Positions 51,446-61,600 of a DNA stretch of 64,000 bases are shown here, piece by piece. The position numbers were made by a program, and so were the translations under genes. Every line of letters starts with the position of its first letter. Positions within the stretch are counted from its first letter, which is position 1. The notes beneath the pieces are model-generated. The model was not told the origin of the DNA and searched no databases. It saw nothing but the letters and a program-made list of their open reading frames with translations. Source of the stretch: Taudactylus pleione (taxonomy: Eukaryota; Chordata; Amphibia; Anura; Myobatrachidae); assembly GCA_031769625.1 (NCBI GenBank), contig JAUIMM010000688.1:1922944-1986943 (forward strand), given 5' to 3'.

Positions 51446-54170
51446 TAAAATCTCCATTGACTTAAAGTGGACCGAAGGAGCCGAGGAACCCTTTTTTGAC
51501 TGACTGTTTCTCTGCCACCTGATGGTCAAAATGGCCCAAAAATTGGTGTGAATATAGCTCTGAGCTAATGCTTTCCAGCCATAGTGGTCCCATAATTGTA
51601 GACCACATGGATTGATAACTGCAAGCATTTAAAGCAAATAAAAATCTCCATTGACTCAAAGTGGACAGAAGGAGCCTAAGAACCCCTTTTTTGACTGGCT
51701 GTTTCTCTGCAACCTGATGGTCAAAATGGCCCAAAATTTGGTGTGAATGTAGCTGTGAACAAGTGCTTTCCAACCACTCTGGTCCCATAATTGTAGACCA
51801 CATGGATTGATAACTGCAAGCATTTAAAGCAAATAAAAATCTCCATTGACTTAAAGTGGACCGAAGGAGCCTAGGAATCCTTTCTTTGACTGGCTGTTTC
51901 TCTGCCACCTGATGGGCAAAATGGCCCAAAATTTGGTGTGAATGTAGTTGTGAACAAGTGCTTTCCAACCACTCTGGTCCCATAATTGTAGACCACATGG
52001 ATTGATAACTGCAAGCATTTAAAGCAAATAAAAATCTCCATTGACTTAAAGTGGACCGAAGGAGCCTAGGAACCCTTTTTTTGACTGGCTGTTTCTCTGC
52101 CACCTGATGGTCAAAATGGCTCAAAATTTGGTGTGAATGTAGCTCTGAGCTAGTGCTTTCCAGCCAGAGTGGTCCCACAATTGTAGACCACATGGATTGA
52201 TAACTGCAAGCATTTAAAGAAAATTAAAATCTTCATTGACTTAAAGTGGACCGAAGGAGCCTAGGAACCCTTTTTTTGACTGGCTGTTTCTCTGCAACCT
52301 GATGGTCAAAATGGCCGAAAATTTGGTGTGAATGTAGCTCTGAGCTAGTGCTTTCCAGCCATAGTGGTCTCATAATCGTAGACCACATGGATTGATAACT
52401 GCAAGCATTTAAAGCAAATTAAAATCTCCATTGACTTAAAGTGGACCGAAGGAGCCTAGGAACCCTATTTTTGACTGGCTGTTTCTCTGCCACCTGATGG
52501 TCAAAATGGCCCAAACTTTGGTGTGAATGTAGCTCTGAGCTAATGCTTTCCAGCCATAGTGGTCTCATAATTCTAGACCACATGGATTGATAACTGCAAG
52601 CATTTAAAGCAAATAAAAATCTCCATTGACTCAAAGTGGACAGAAGGAGCCTAAGAACCCCTTTTTTGACTGGCTGTTTCTCTGCAACCTGATGGTCAAA
52701 ATGGCCCAAAATTTGGTGTGAATGTAGCTGTGAACAAGTGCTTTCCAACCACTCTGGTCCCATAATTGTAGACCACATGGATTGATAACTGCAAGCATTT
52801 AAAGCAAATAAAAATCTCCATTGACTTAAAGTGGACCGAAGGAGCCTAGGAATCCTTTCTTTGACTGGCTGTTTCTCTGCCACCTGATGGGCAAAATGGC
52901 CCAAAATTTGGTGTGAATGTAGTTGTGAACAAGTGCTTTCCAACCACTCTGGTCCCATAATTGTAGACCACATGGATTGATAACTGCAAGCATTTAAAGC
53001 AAATAAAAATCTCCATTGACTTAAAGTGGACCGAAGGAGCCTAGGAACCCTTTTTTTGACTGGCTGTTTCTCTGCCACCTGATGGTCAAAATGGCTCAAA
53101 ATTTGGTGTGAATGTAGCTCTGAGCTAGTGCTTTCCAGCCATAGTGGTCCCACAATTGTAGACCACATGGATTGATAACTGCAAGCATTTAAAGAAAATT
53201 AAAATCTTCATTGACTTAAAGTGGACCGAAGGAGCCTAGGAACCTTTTTTTTGACTGGCTGTTTCTCTGCAACCTGATGGTCAAAATGGCCGAAAATTTG
53301 GTGTGAATGTAGCTCTGAGCTAGTGCTTTCCAGCCATAGTGGTCTCATAATCGTAGACCACATGGATTGATAACTGCAAGCATTTAAAGCAAATTAAAAT
53401 CTCCATTGACTTAAAGTGGACCGAAGGAGCCTAGGAACCCTATTTTTGACTGGCTGTTTCTCTGCCACCTGATGGTCAAAATGGCCCAAACTTTGGTGTG
53501 AATGTAGCTCTGAGCTAATGCTTTCCAGCCATAGTGGTCTCATAATTCTAGACCACATGGATTGATAACTGCAAGCATTTAAAGCAAATAAAAATCTCCA
53601 TTGACTCAAAGTGGACAGAAGGAGCCTAAGAACCCCTTTTTTGACTGGCTGTTTCTCTGCAACCTGATGGTCAAAATGGCCCAAAATTTGGTGTGAATGT
53701 AGCTGTGAACAAGTGCTTTCCAACCACTCTGGTCCCATAATTGTAGACCACATGGATTGATAACTGCAAGCATTTAAAGCAAATAAAAATCTCCATTGAC
53801 TTAAAGTGGACCGAAGGAGCCTAGGAATCCTTTCTTTGACTGGCTGTTTCTCTGCCACCTGATGGGCAAAATGGCCCAAAATTTGGTGTGAATGTAGTTG
53901 TGAACAAGTGCTTTCCAACCACTCTGGTCCCATAATTGTAGACCACATGGATTGATAACTGCAAGCATTTAAAGCAAATAAAAATCTCCATTGACTTAAA
54001 GTGGACCGAAGGAGCCTAGGAACCCTTTTTTTGACTGGCTGTTTCTCTGCCACCTGATGGTCAAAATGGCTCAAAATTTGGTGTGAATGTAGCTCTGAGC
54101 TAGTGCTTTCCAGCCATAGTGGTCCCACAATTGTAGACCACATGGATTGATAACTGCAAGCATTTAAAGA
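51446..54170. repeat. Highly uniform 5-monomer (975-bp) higher-order repeat, nearly three copies
   Basis: Segments beginning near 51446, 52421 and 53396 repeat at 975 bp. All contain 'gcctaagaacccc' (near 51675, 52650 and 53625), 'gatgggcaaaatgg' and 'gtagttgtgaacaag'. The second and third also share 'ccctatttttgac', 'cccaaactttgg' and 'cataattctagacc'. The second and third differ by very few bases by eye, for example one C/T in the tract near 53245. Their minus-strand translations at 52419-53168 and 53394-54143 are identical over 249 residues. The first copy is more diverged at its left edge. Confidence 0.88.
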
Positions 54171-56287
54171 AAATTAAAATCTTCATTGACTTAAAGTGGA
54201 CCGAAGGAGCCTAGGAACCCTTTTTTTGACTGGCTGTTTCTCTGCAACCTGATGGTCAAAATGGCCGAAAATTTGGTGTGAATGTAGCTCTGAGCTAGTG
54301 CTTTCCAGCCATAGTGGTCTCATAATTGTAGACCACATGGATTGATAACTGCAAGCATTTAAAGCAAATAAAAATCTCCATTGACTCAAAGTGGACAGAA
54401 GGAGCCTAGGAACCCTTTCTTTGACTGGCTGTTTCTCTGCCACCTGACGGTCAAAATGGCCCAAAATTTGGTGTGAATGTAGCTCTGAACAAGTGGTTTC
54501 CAGCCATACTGGTCCCATAATTGTAGACCACATGGATTGATAACTGCAAGCATTTAAAGCAAATAAAAATCTCCATTGACTCAAAGTGGACCGAAGGAGC
54601 CTAGGAACCCTTTTTTTGACTGGCTGTTTCTCTGCAACCTGATGGTCAAAATGGCCCAAAATTTGGTGTGAATGTAGCTGTGAACAAGTGCTTTCCAACC
54701 ACTCTGGTCCCATAATTGTAGACCACATGGATTGATAACTGCAAGCATTTAAAGCAAATAAAAATCTCCATTGACTTAAAGTGGACCGAAGGAGCCTAGG
54801 AATCCTTTCTTTGACTGGCTGTTTCTCTGCCACCTGTCGGTCAAAATGGCCCAAAATTTGGTGTGAATGTAGCTCTGAACAAGTGGTTTCCAGCCATTCT
54901 GGTCCCATAATTGTAGACCACATGGATTGATAACTGCAAGCATTTAAAGCAAATTAAAATCTCCATTGACTCAAAGTGGACCGAAGGAGCCTAGGAACCC
55001 TTTTTTTGACTGGCTGTTTCTCTGCCACCTGATGGTCAAAATGGCCCAAAATTTGGTGTGAATGTAGCTCTGAGCTAGTGATTTCCAGCCATAGTGGTCT
55101 CATAATTGTAGACCACATGGATTGATAACTGCAAGCATTTAAAGCAAATTAAAATCTCCATTGACTTAAAGTGGACCGAAGGAGCCTAGGAACCCTTTTT
55201 TGACTGGCTGTTTCTCTGCCACCTGATGGTCAAAATGGCCCAAAATTTGGTGTGAATATAGCTCTGAGCTAATGCTTTCCAGCCATAGTGGTCCCATAAT
55301 TGTAGACCACATGGATTGATAACTGCAAGCATTTAAAGCAAATAAAAATCTCCATTGACTTAAAGTGGACCGAAGGAGCCTAGGAACCCTTTTTTTGACT
55401 GGCTGTTTCTCTGCCACCTGATGGTCAAAATGGCTCAAAATTTGGTGTGAATGTAGCTCTGAGCTAGTGCTTTCCAGCCATAGTGGTCCCACAATTGTAG
55501 ACCACATGGATTGATAACTGCAAGCATTTAAAGAAAATTAAAATCTTCATTGACTTAAAGTGGACCGAAGGAGCCTAGGAACCCTTTTTTTGACTGGCTG
55601 TTTCTCTGCAACCTGATGGTCAAAATGGCCGAAAATTTGGTGTGAATGTAGCTCTGAGCTAGTGCTTTCCAGCCATAGTGGTCTCATAATTGTAGACCAC
55701 ATGGATTGATAACTGCAAGCATTTAAAGCAAATAAAAATCTCCATTGACTCAAAGTGGACAGAAGGAGCCTAGGAACCCTTTCTTTGACTGGCTGTTTCT
55801 CTGCCACCTGACGGTCAAAATGGCCCAAAATTTGGTGTGAATGTAGCTCTGAACAAGTGGTTTCCAGCCATACTGGTCCCATAATTGTAAACCACATGGA
55901 TTGATAACTGCAAGCATTTAAAGCAAATAAAAATCTCCATTGACTCAAAGTGGACCGAAGGAGCCTAGGAACCCTTTTTTTGACTGGCTGTTTCTCTGCA
56001 ACCTGATGGTCAAAATGGCCCAAAATTTGGTGTGAATGTAGCTGTGAACAAGTGCTTTCCAACCACTCTGGTCCCATAATTGTAGACCACATGGATTGAT
56101 AACTGCAAGCATTTAAAGCAAATAAAAATCTCCATTGACTTAAAGTGGACCGAAGGAGCCTAGGAATCCTTTCTTTGACTGGCTGTTTCTCTGCCACCTG
56201 TCGGTCAAAATGGCCCAAAATTTGGTGTGAATGTAGCTCTGAACAAGTGGTTTCCAGCCATACTGGTCCCATAATTGTAGACCACAT
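51462..56287 (-). other. Longest minus-strand open frames through the satellite, not called as genes
   Basis: Open frames of 243, 249, 249, 246 and 246 codons lie at 51462-52193, 52419-53168, 53394-54143, 54183-54923 and 55547-56287. They translate to a 65-residue repeat, one per monomer, containing stretches such as MWSTIMGPEWLEST, HSHQILGHFDHQVAEKQPV and STLSQWRFLFALNACSYQS. The monomer is exactly 65 codons, so an open frame continues until a monomer with 'aattaaaatc', which reads as TAA, or an indel. Monomers with 'aataaaaatc' read TTA instead. Differences between monomers freely change amino acids (RPL/GPV/GPE, LEST/LETT/LEIT, SELHS/SQLHS). I recognise no domain, signal peptide or intron structure, and no sign of selection for protein. 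Confidence 0.8.
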
Positions 56288-56510
56288 GGATTGATAACTG
56301 CAAGCATTTAAAGCAAATTAAAATCTCCATTGACTCAAAGTGGACCGAAGGAGCCTAGGAACCCTTTTTTTGACTGGCTGTTTCTCTGCCACCTGATGGT
56401 CAAAATGGCCCAAAATTTGGTGTGAATGTAGCTCTGAGCTAGTGATTTCCAGCCATAGTGGTCTCATAATTGTAGACCACATGGATTGATAACTGCAAGC
56501 ATTTAAAGCA
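54171..56510. repeat. Satellite domain with 7-monomer (~1364-bp) higher-order repeat
   Basis: The four-monomer blocks at 54183-54923 and 55547-56287 match closely. In order they hold ggccgaaaa with the dyad, gacag/gacgg with gaacaagtgg, gactca with gtgaacaagtgctttccaacc, and a gtcgg monomer. They lie 1364 bp apart. Between them are a 'gtgatttcc' monomer, a 'gaatatagc' monomer and a ggctcaaaa/'cccacaattg' monomer. The second copy continues past 56.5 kb before diverging. Confidence 0.82.
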
Positions 56511-58650
56511 AATTAAAATCTCCATTGACTTAAAGTGGACCGAAGGAGCCTAGGAACCCTTTTTTGAGTGGCTGTTTCTCTGCCACCTGATGGTCAAAAT
56601 GGCCCAAAATTTGGTGTGAATATAGCTCTGAGCTAATGCTTTCCAGCCATAGTGGTCCCATAATTGTAGACCACATGGATTGATAACTGCAAGCATTTAA
56701 AGCAAATAAAAATCTCCATTGACTCAAAGTGGACAGAAGGAGCCTAGGAACCCTTTTTTTGACTGGCTGTTTCTCTGCAACCTGATGGTCAAAATGGCCC
56801 AAAATTTGGTGTGAATGTAGCTGTGAACAAGTGCTTTCCAACCACTCTGGTCCCATAATTGTAGACCACATGGATTGATAACTGCAAGCATTTAAAGCAA
56901 ATAAAAATCTCCATTGACTTAAAGTGGACCGAAGGAGCTTAGGAATCCTTTCTTTGACTGGCTGTTTCTCTGCCACCTGACAGTCAAAATGGCCCAAAAT
57001 TTGGGGTGAATGTAGCTCTGAGCTAGTGCTTTCCAGCCATAGTGGTCTCATAGTTGTAGACCACATGGATTGATAACTGCAAGCATTTAAAGCAAATTAA
57101 AATCTCCATTGACTTAAAGTGGACCGAAGGAGCCTAGGAACCCTTTTTGGACTGGCTGTTTCTCTGCCACCTGATGGTCAAAATGGCCCAAAATTTGGTG
57201 TGAAAATAGCTCTGAGCTAATGCTTTCCAGCCATAGTGGTCCCATAATTGTAGACCACATGGATTGATAACTGCAAGCATTTAAAGCAAATAAAAATCTC
57301 CATTGACTCAAAGTGGACAGAAGGAGCCTAGGAACCCTTTTTTTGACTGGCTGTTTCTCTGCAACCTGATGGTCAAAATGGCCCAAAATTTGGTGTGAAT
57401 GTAGCTGTGAACAAGTGCTTTCCAACCACTCTGGTCCCATAATTGTAGACCACATGGATTGATAACTGCAAGCATTTAAAGCAAATAAAAATCTCCATTG
57501 ACTTAAAGTGGACCGAAGGAGCTTAGGAATCCTTTATTTGACTGGCTGTTTCTCTGCCACCTGACAGTCAAAATGGCCCAAAATTTGGGGTGAATGTAGC
57601 TCTGAGCTAGTGCTTTCCAGCCATAGTGGTCTCATAATTGTAGACCACATGGATTGATAACTGCAAGCATTTAAAGCAAATAAAAATCTCCATTGACTTA
57701 AAGTGGACCGAAGGAGCTTAGGAATCCTTTCTTTGACTGGCTGTTTCTCTGCCACCTGACAGTCAAAATGGCCCAAAATTTGGGGTGAATGTAGCTCTGA
57801 GCTAGTGCTTTCCAGCCATAGTGGTCTCATAGTTGTAGACCACATGGATTGATAACTGCAAGCATTTAAAGCAAATTAAAATCTCCATTGACTTAAAGTG
57901 GACCGAAGGAGCCTAGGAACCCTTTTTGGACTGGCTGTTTCTCTGCCACCTGATGGTCAAAATGGCCCAAAATTTGGTGTGAAAATAGCTCTGAGCTAAT
58001 GCTTTCCAGCCATAGTGGTCCCATAATTGTAGACCACATGGATTGATAACTGCAAGCATTTAAAGCAAATAAAAATCTCCATTGACTCAAAGTGGACAGA
58101 AGGAGCCTAGGAACCCTTTTTTTGACTGGCTGTTTCTCTGCAACCTGATGGTCAAAATGGCCCAAAATTTGGTGTGAATGTAGCTGTGAACAAGTGCTTT
58201 CCAACCACTCTGGTCCCATAATTGTAGACCACATGGATTGATAACTGCAAGCATTTAAAGCAAATAAAAATCTCCATTGACTTAAAGTGGACCGAAGGAG
58301 CTTAGGAATCCTTTCTTTGACTGGCTGTTTCTCTGCCACCTGACAGTCAAAATGGCCCAAAATTTGGGGTGAATGTAGCTCTGAGCTAGTGCTTTCCAGC
58401 CATAGTGGTCTCATAATTGTAGACCACATGGATTGATAACTGCAAGCATTTAAAGCAAATAAAAATCTCCATTGAGTTAAAGTGGACCGAAGGAGCCTAG
58501 GAACCCTTTTTTTGACTGGCTGTTTCTCTGCCACCTGATGGTCAAAATGGCTCAAAATTTGGTGTGAATGTGGCTCTGAGCTAGTGCTTTCCAGCCATAG
58601 TGGTCCCATAATTGTAGACCACATGGATTGATAACTGCAAGCATTTAAAG
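56511..58650. repeat. Satellite domain with 4- and 3-monomer local repeats
   Basis: The private change 'gagcttaggaatcc', which removes CCTAGG, occurs near 56937, 57521, 57716 and 58300: spacings of three, one and three monomers. It travels with 'gacagtc' and 'aaatttggggtg'. The block at 57114-57455 recurs at 57893-58234 (offset 779 bp). This is a nested set of short duplications. No gene was seen. Confidence 0.82.
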
Positions 58651-61600
58651 AAAATTAAAATCTTCATTGACTTAAAGTGGACCGAAGGAGCCTAGGAACC
58701 CTTTTTTTGACTGGCTGTTTCTCTGCAACCTGATGGTCAAAATGGCCGAAAATTTGGTGTCAATGTAGCTCTGAGCTAGTGCTTTCCAGACATAGTGGTC
58801 TCATAATTGTAGACCACATGGATTGATAACTGCAAGCATTTAAAGCAAATAAAAATCTCCATTGACTCAAAGTGGACAGAAGGAGCCTAGGAACCCTTTC
58901 TTTGACTGGCTGTTTCTCTGCCACCTGACGGTCAAAATGGCCCAAAATTTGGTGTGAATGTAGCTCTGAACAAGTGGTTTCCAGCCATACTGGTCCCATA
59001 ATTGTAGACCACATGGATTGATAACTGCAAGCATTTAAAGCAAATAAAAATCTCCATTGACTCAAAGTGGACCGAAGGAGCCTAGGAACCCTTTTTTGAC
59101 TGGCTGTTTCTCTGCCACCTGATGGTCAAAATGCCCAAAATTTGGTGTGAATGTAGCTCTGAGCTAGTGCTTTCCAGCCATAGTGGTCTCATAATTGTAG
59201 ACCACATGGATTGATAACTGCAAGCATTTAAAGCAAATTAAAATCTCCATTGACTTAAAGTGGACCGAAGGAGCCTAGGAACCCTTTTTTTGACTGGCTG
59301 TTTCTCTGCAACCTGATGGTCAAAATGGCCCAAAATTTGGTGTGAACGTAGCTGTGAACAAGTGCTTTCCAACCACTCTGGTCCCATAATTGTAGACCAC
59401 ATGGATTGATAACTGCAAGCATTTAAAGCAAATAAAAATCTCCATTGACTTAAAGTGGACCGAAGGAGCCTAGGAATCCTTTCTTTGACTGGCTGTTTCT
59501 CTGCCACCTGTCGGTCAAAATGGCCCAAAATTTGGCGTGAATGTAGCTCTGAACAAGTGGTTTCCAGCCATACTGGTCCCATAATTGTAGACCACATGGA
59601 TTGATAACTGCAAGCATTTAAAGCAAATAAAAATCTCCATTGACTCAAAGTGGACCGAAGGAGCCTAGGAACCCTTTTTTGACTGGCTGTTTCTCTGCCA
59701 CCTGATGGTCAAAATGGCCCAAAATTTGGTGTGAATGTAGCTCTGAGCTAGTGCTTTCCAGCCATAGTGGTCTCATAATTGTAGACCACATGGATTGATA
59801 ACTGCAAGCATTTAAAGCAAATAAAAATCTCCATTGACTTAAAGTGGACCGAAGGAGCCTAGGAACCCTTTTTTTGACTGGCTGTTTCTCTGCAACCTGA
59901 TGGTCAAAATGGCCCAAAATTTGGTGTGAATGTAGCTGTGAACAAGTGCTTTCCAACCACTCTGGTCCCATAATTGTAGACCACATGGATTGATAACTGC
60001 AAGCATTTAAAGCAAATAAAAATCTCCATTGACTTAAAGTGGACCGAAGGAGCCTAGGAATCCTTTCTTTGACTGGCTGTTTCTCTGCCACCTGTCGGTC
60101 AAAATGGCCCAAAATTTGGTGTGAATGTAGCTCTGAACAAGTGGTTTCCAGCCATACTGGTCCCATAATTGTAGACCACATGGATTGATAACTGCAAGCA
60201 TTTAAAGCAAATAAAAATCTCCATTGACTCAAAGTGGACCGAAGGAGCCTAGGAACCCTTTTTTGACTGGCTGTTTCTCTGCCACCTGATGGTCAAAATG
60301 CCCAAAATTTGGTGTGAATGTAGCTCTGAGCTAGTGCTTTCCAGCCATAGTGGTCTCATAATTGTAGACCACATGGATTGATAACTGCAAGCATTTAAAG
60401 CAAATTAAAATCTCCATTGACTTAAAGTGGACCGAAGGAGCCTAGGAACCCTTTTTTTGACTGGCTGTTTCTCTGCAACCTGATGGTCAAAATGGCCCAA
60501 AATTTGGTGTGAACGTAGCTGTGAACAAGTGCTTTCCAACCACTCTGGTCCCATAATTGTAGACCACATGGATTGATAACTGCAAGCATTTAAAGCAAAT
60601 AAAAATCTCCATTGACTTAAAGTGGACCGAAGGAGCCTAGGAATCCTTTCTTTGACTGGCTGTTTCTCTGCCACCTGTCGGTCAAAATGGCCCAAAATTT
60701 GGCGTGAATGTAGCTCTGAACAAGTGGTTTCCAGCCATACTGGTCCCATAATTGTAGACCACATGGATTGATAACTGCAAGCATTTAAAGCAAATAAAAA
60801 TCTCCATTGACTCAAAGTGGACCGAAGGAGCCTAGGAACCCTTTTTTGACTGGCTGTTTCTCTGCCACCTGATGGTCAAAATGGCCCAAAATTTGGTGTG
60901 AATGTAGCTCTGAGCTAGTGCTTTCCAGCCATAGTGGTCTCATAATTGTAGACCACATGGATTGATAACTGCAAGCATTTAAAGCAAATAAAAATCTCCA
61001 TTGACTTAAAGTGGACCGAAGGAGCCTAGGAACCCTTTTTTTGACTGGCTGTTTCTCTGCAACCTGATGGTCAAAATGGCCCAAAATTTGGTGTGAATGT
61101 AGCTGTGAACAAGTGCTTTCCAACCACTCTGGTCCCATAATTGTAGACCACATGGATTGATAACTGCAAGCATTTAAAGCAAATAAAAATCTCCATTGAC
61201 TTAAAGTGGACCGAAGGAGCCTAGGAATCCTTTCTTTGACTGGCTGTTTCTCTGCCACCTGTCGGTCAAAATGGCCCAAAATTTGGTGTGAATGTAGCTC
61301 TGAACAATTGGTTTCCAGCCATACTGGTCCCATAATTGTAGACCACATGGATTGATAACTGCAAGCATTTAAAGCAAATTAAAATCTCCATTGACTCAAA
61401 GTGGACCGAAGGAGCCTAGGAACCCTTTTTTTGACTGGCTGTTTCTCTGCCACCTGATGGTCAAAATGGCCCAAAATTTGGTGTGAATGTAGCTCTGAGC
61501 TAGTGATTTCCAGCCATAGTGGTCTCATAATTGTAGACCACATGGATTGATAACTGCAAGCATTTAAAGCAAATTAAAATCTCCATTGACTTAAAGTGGA

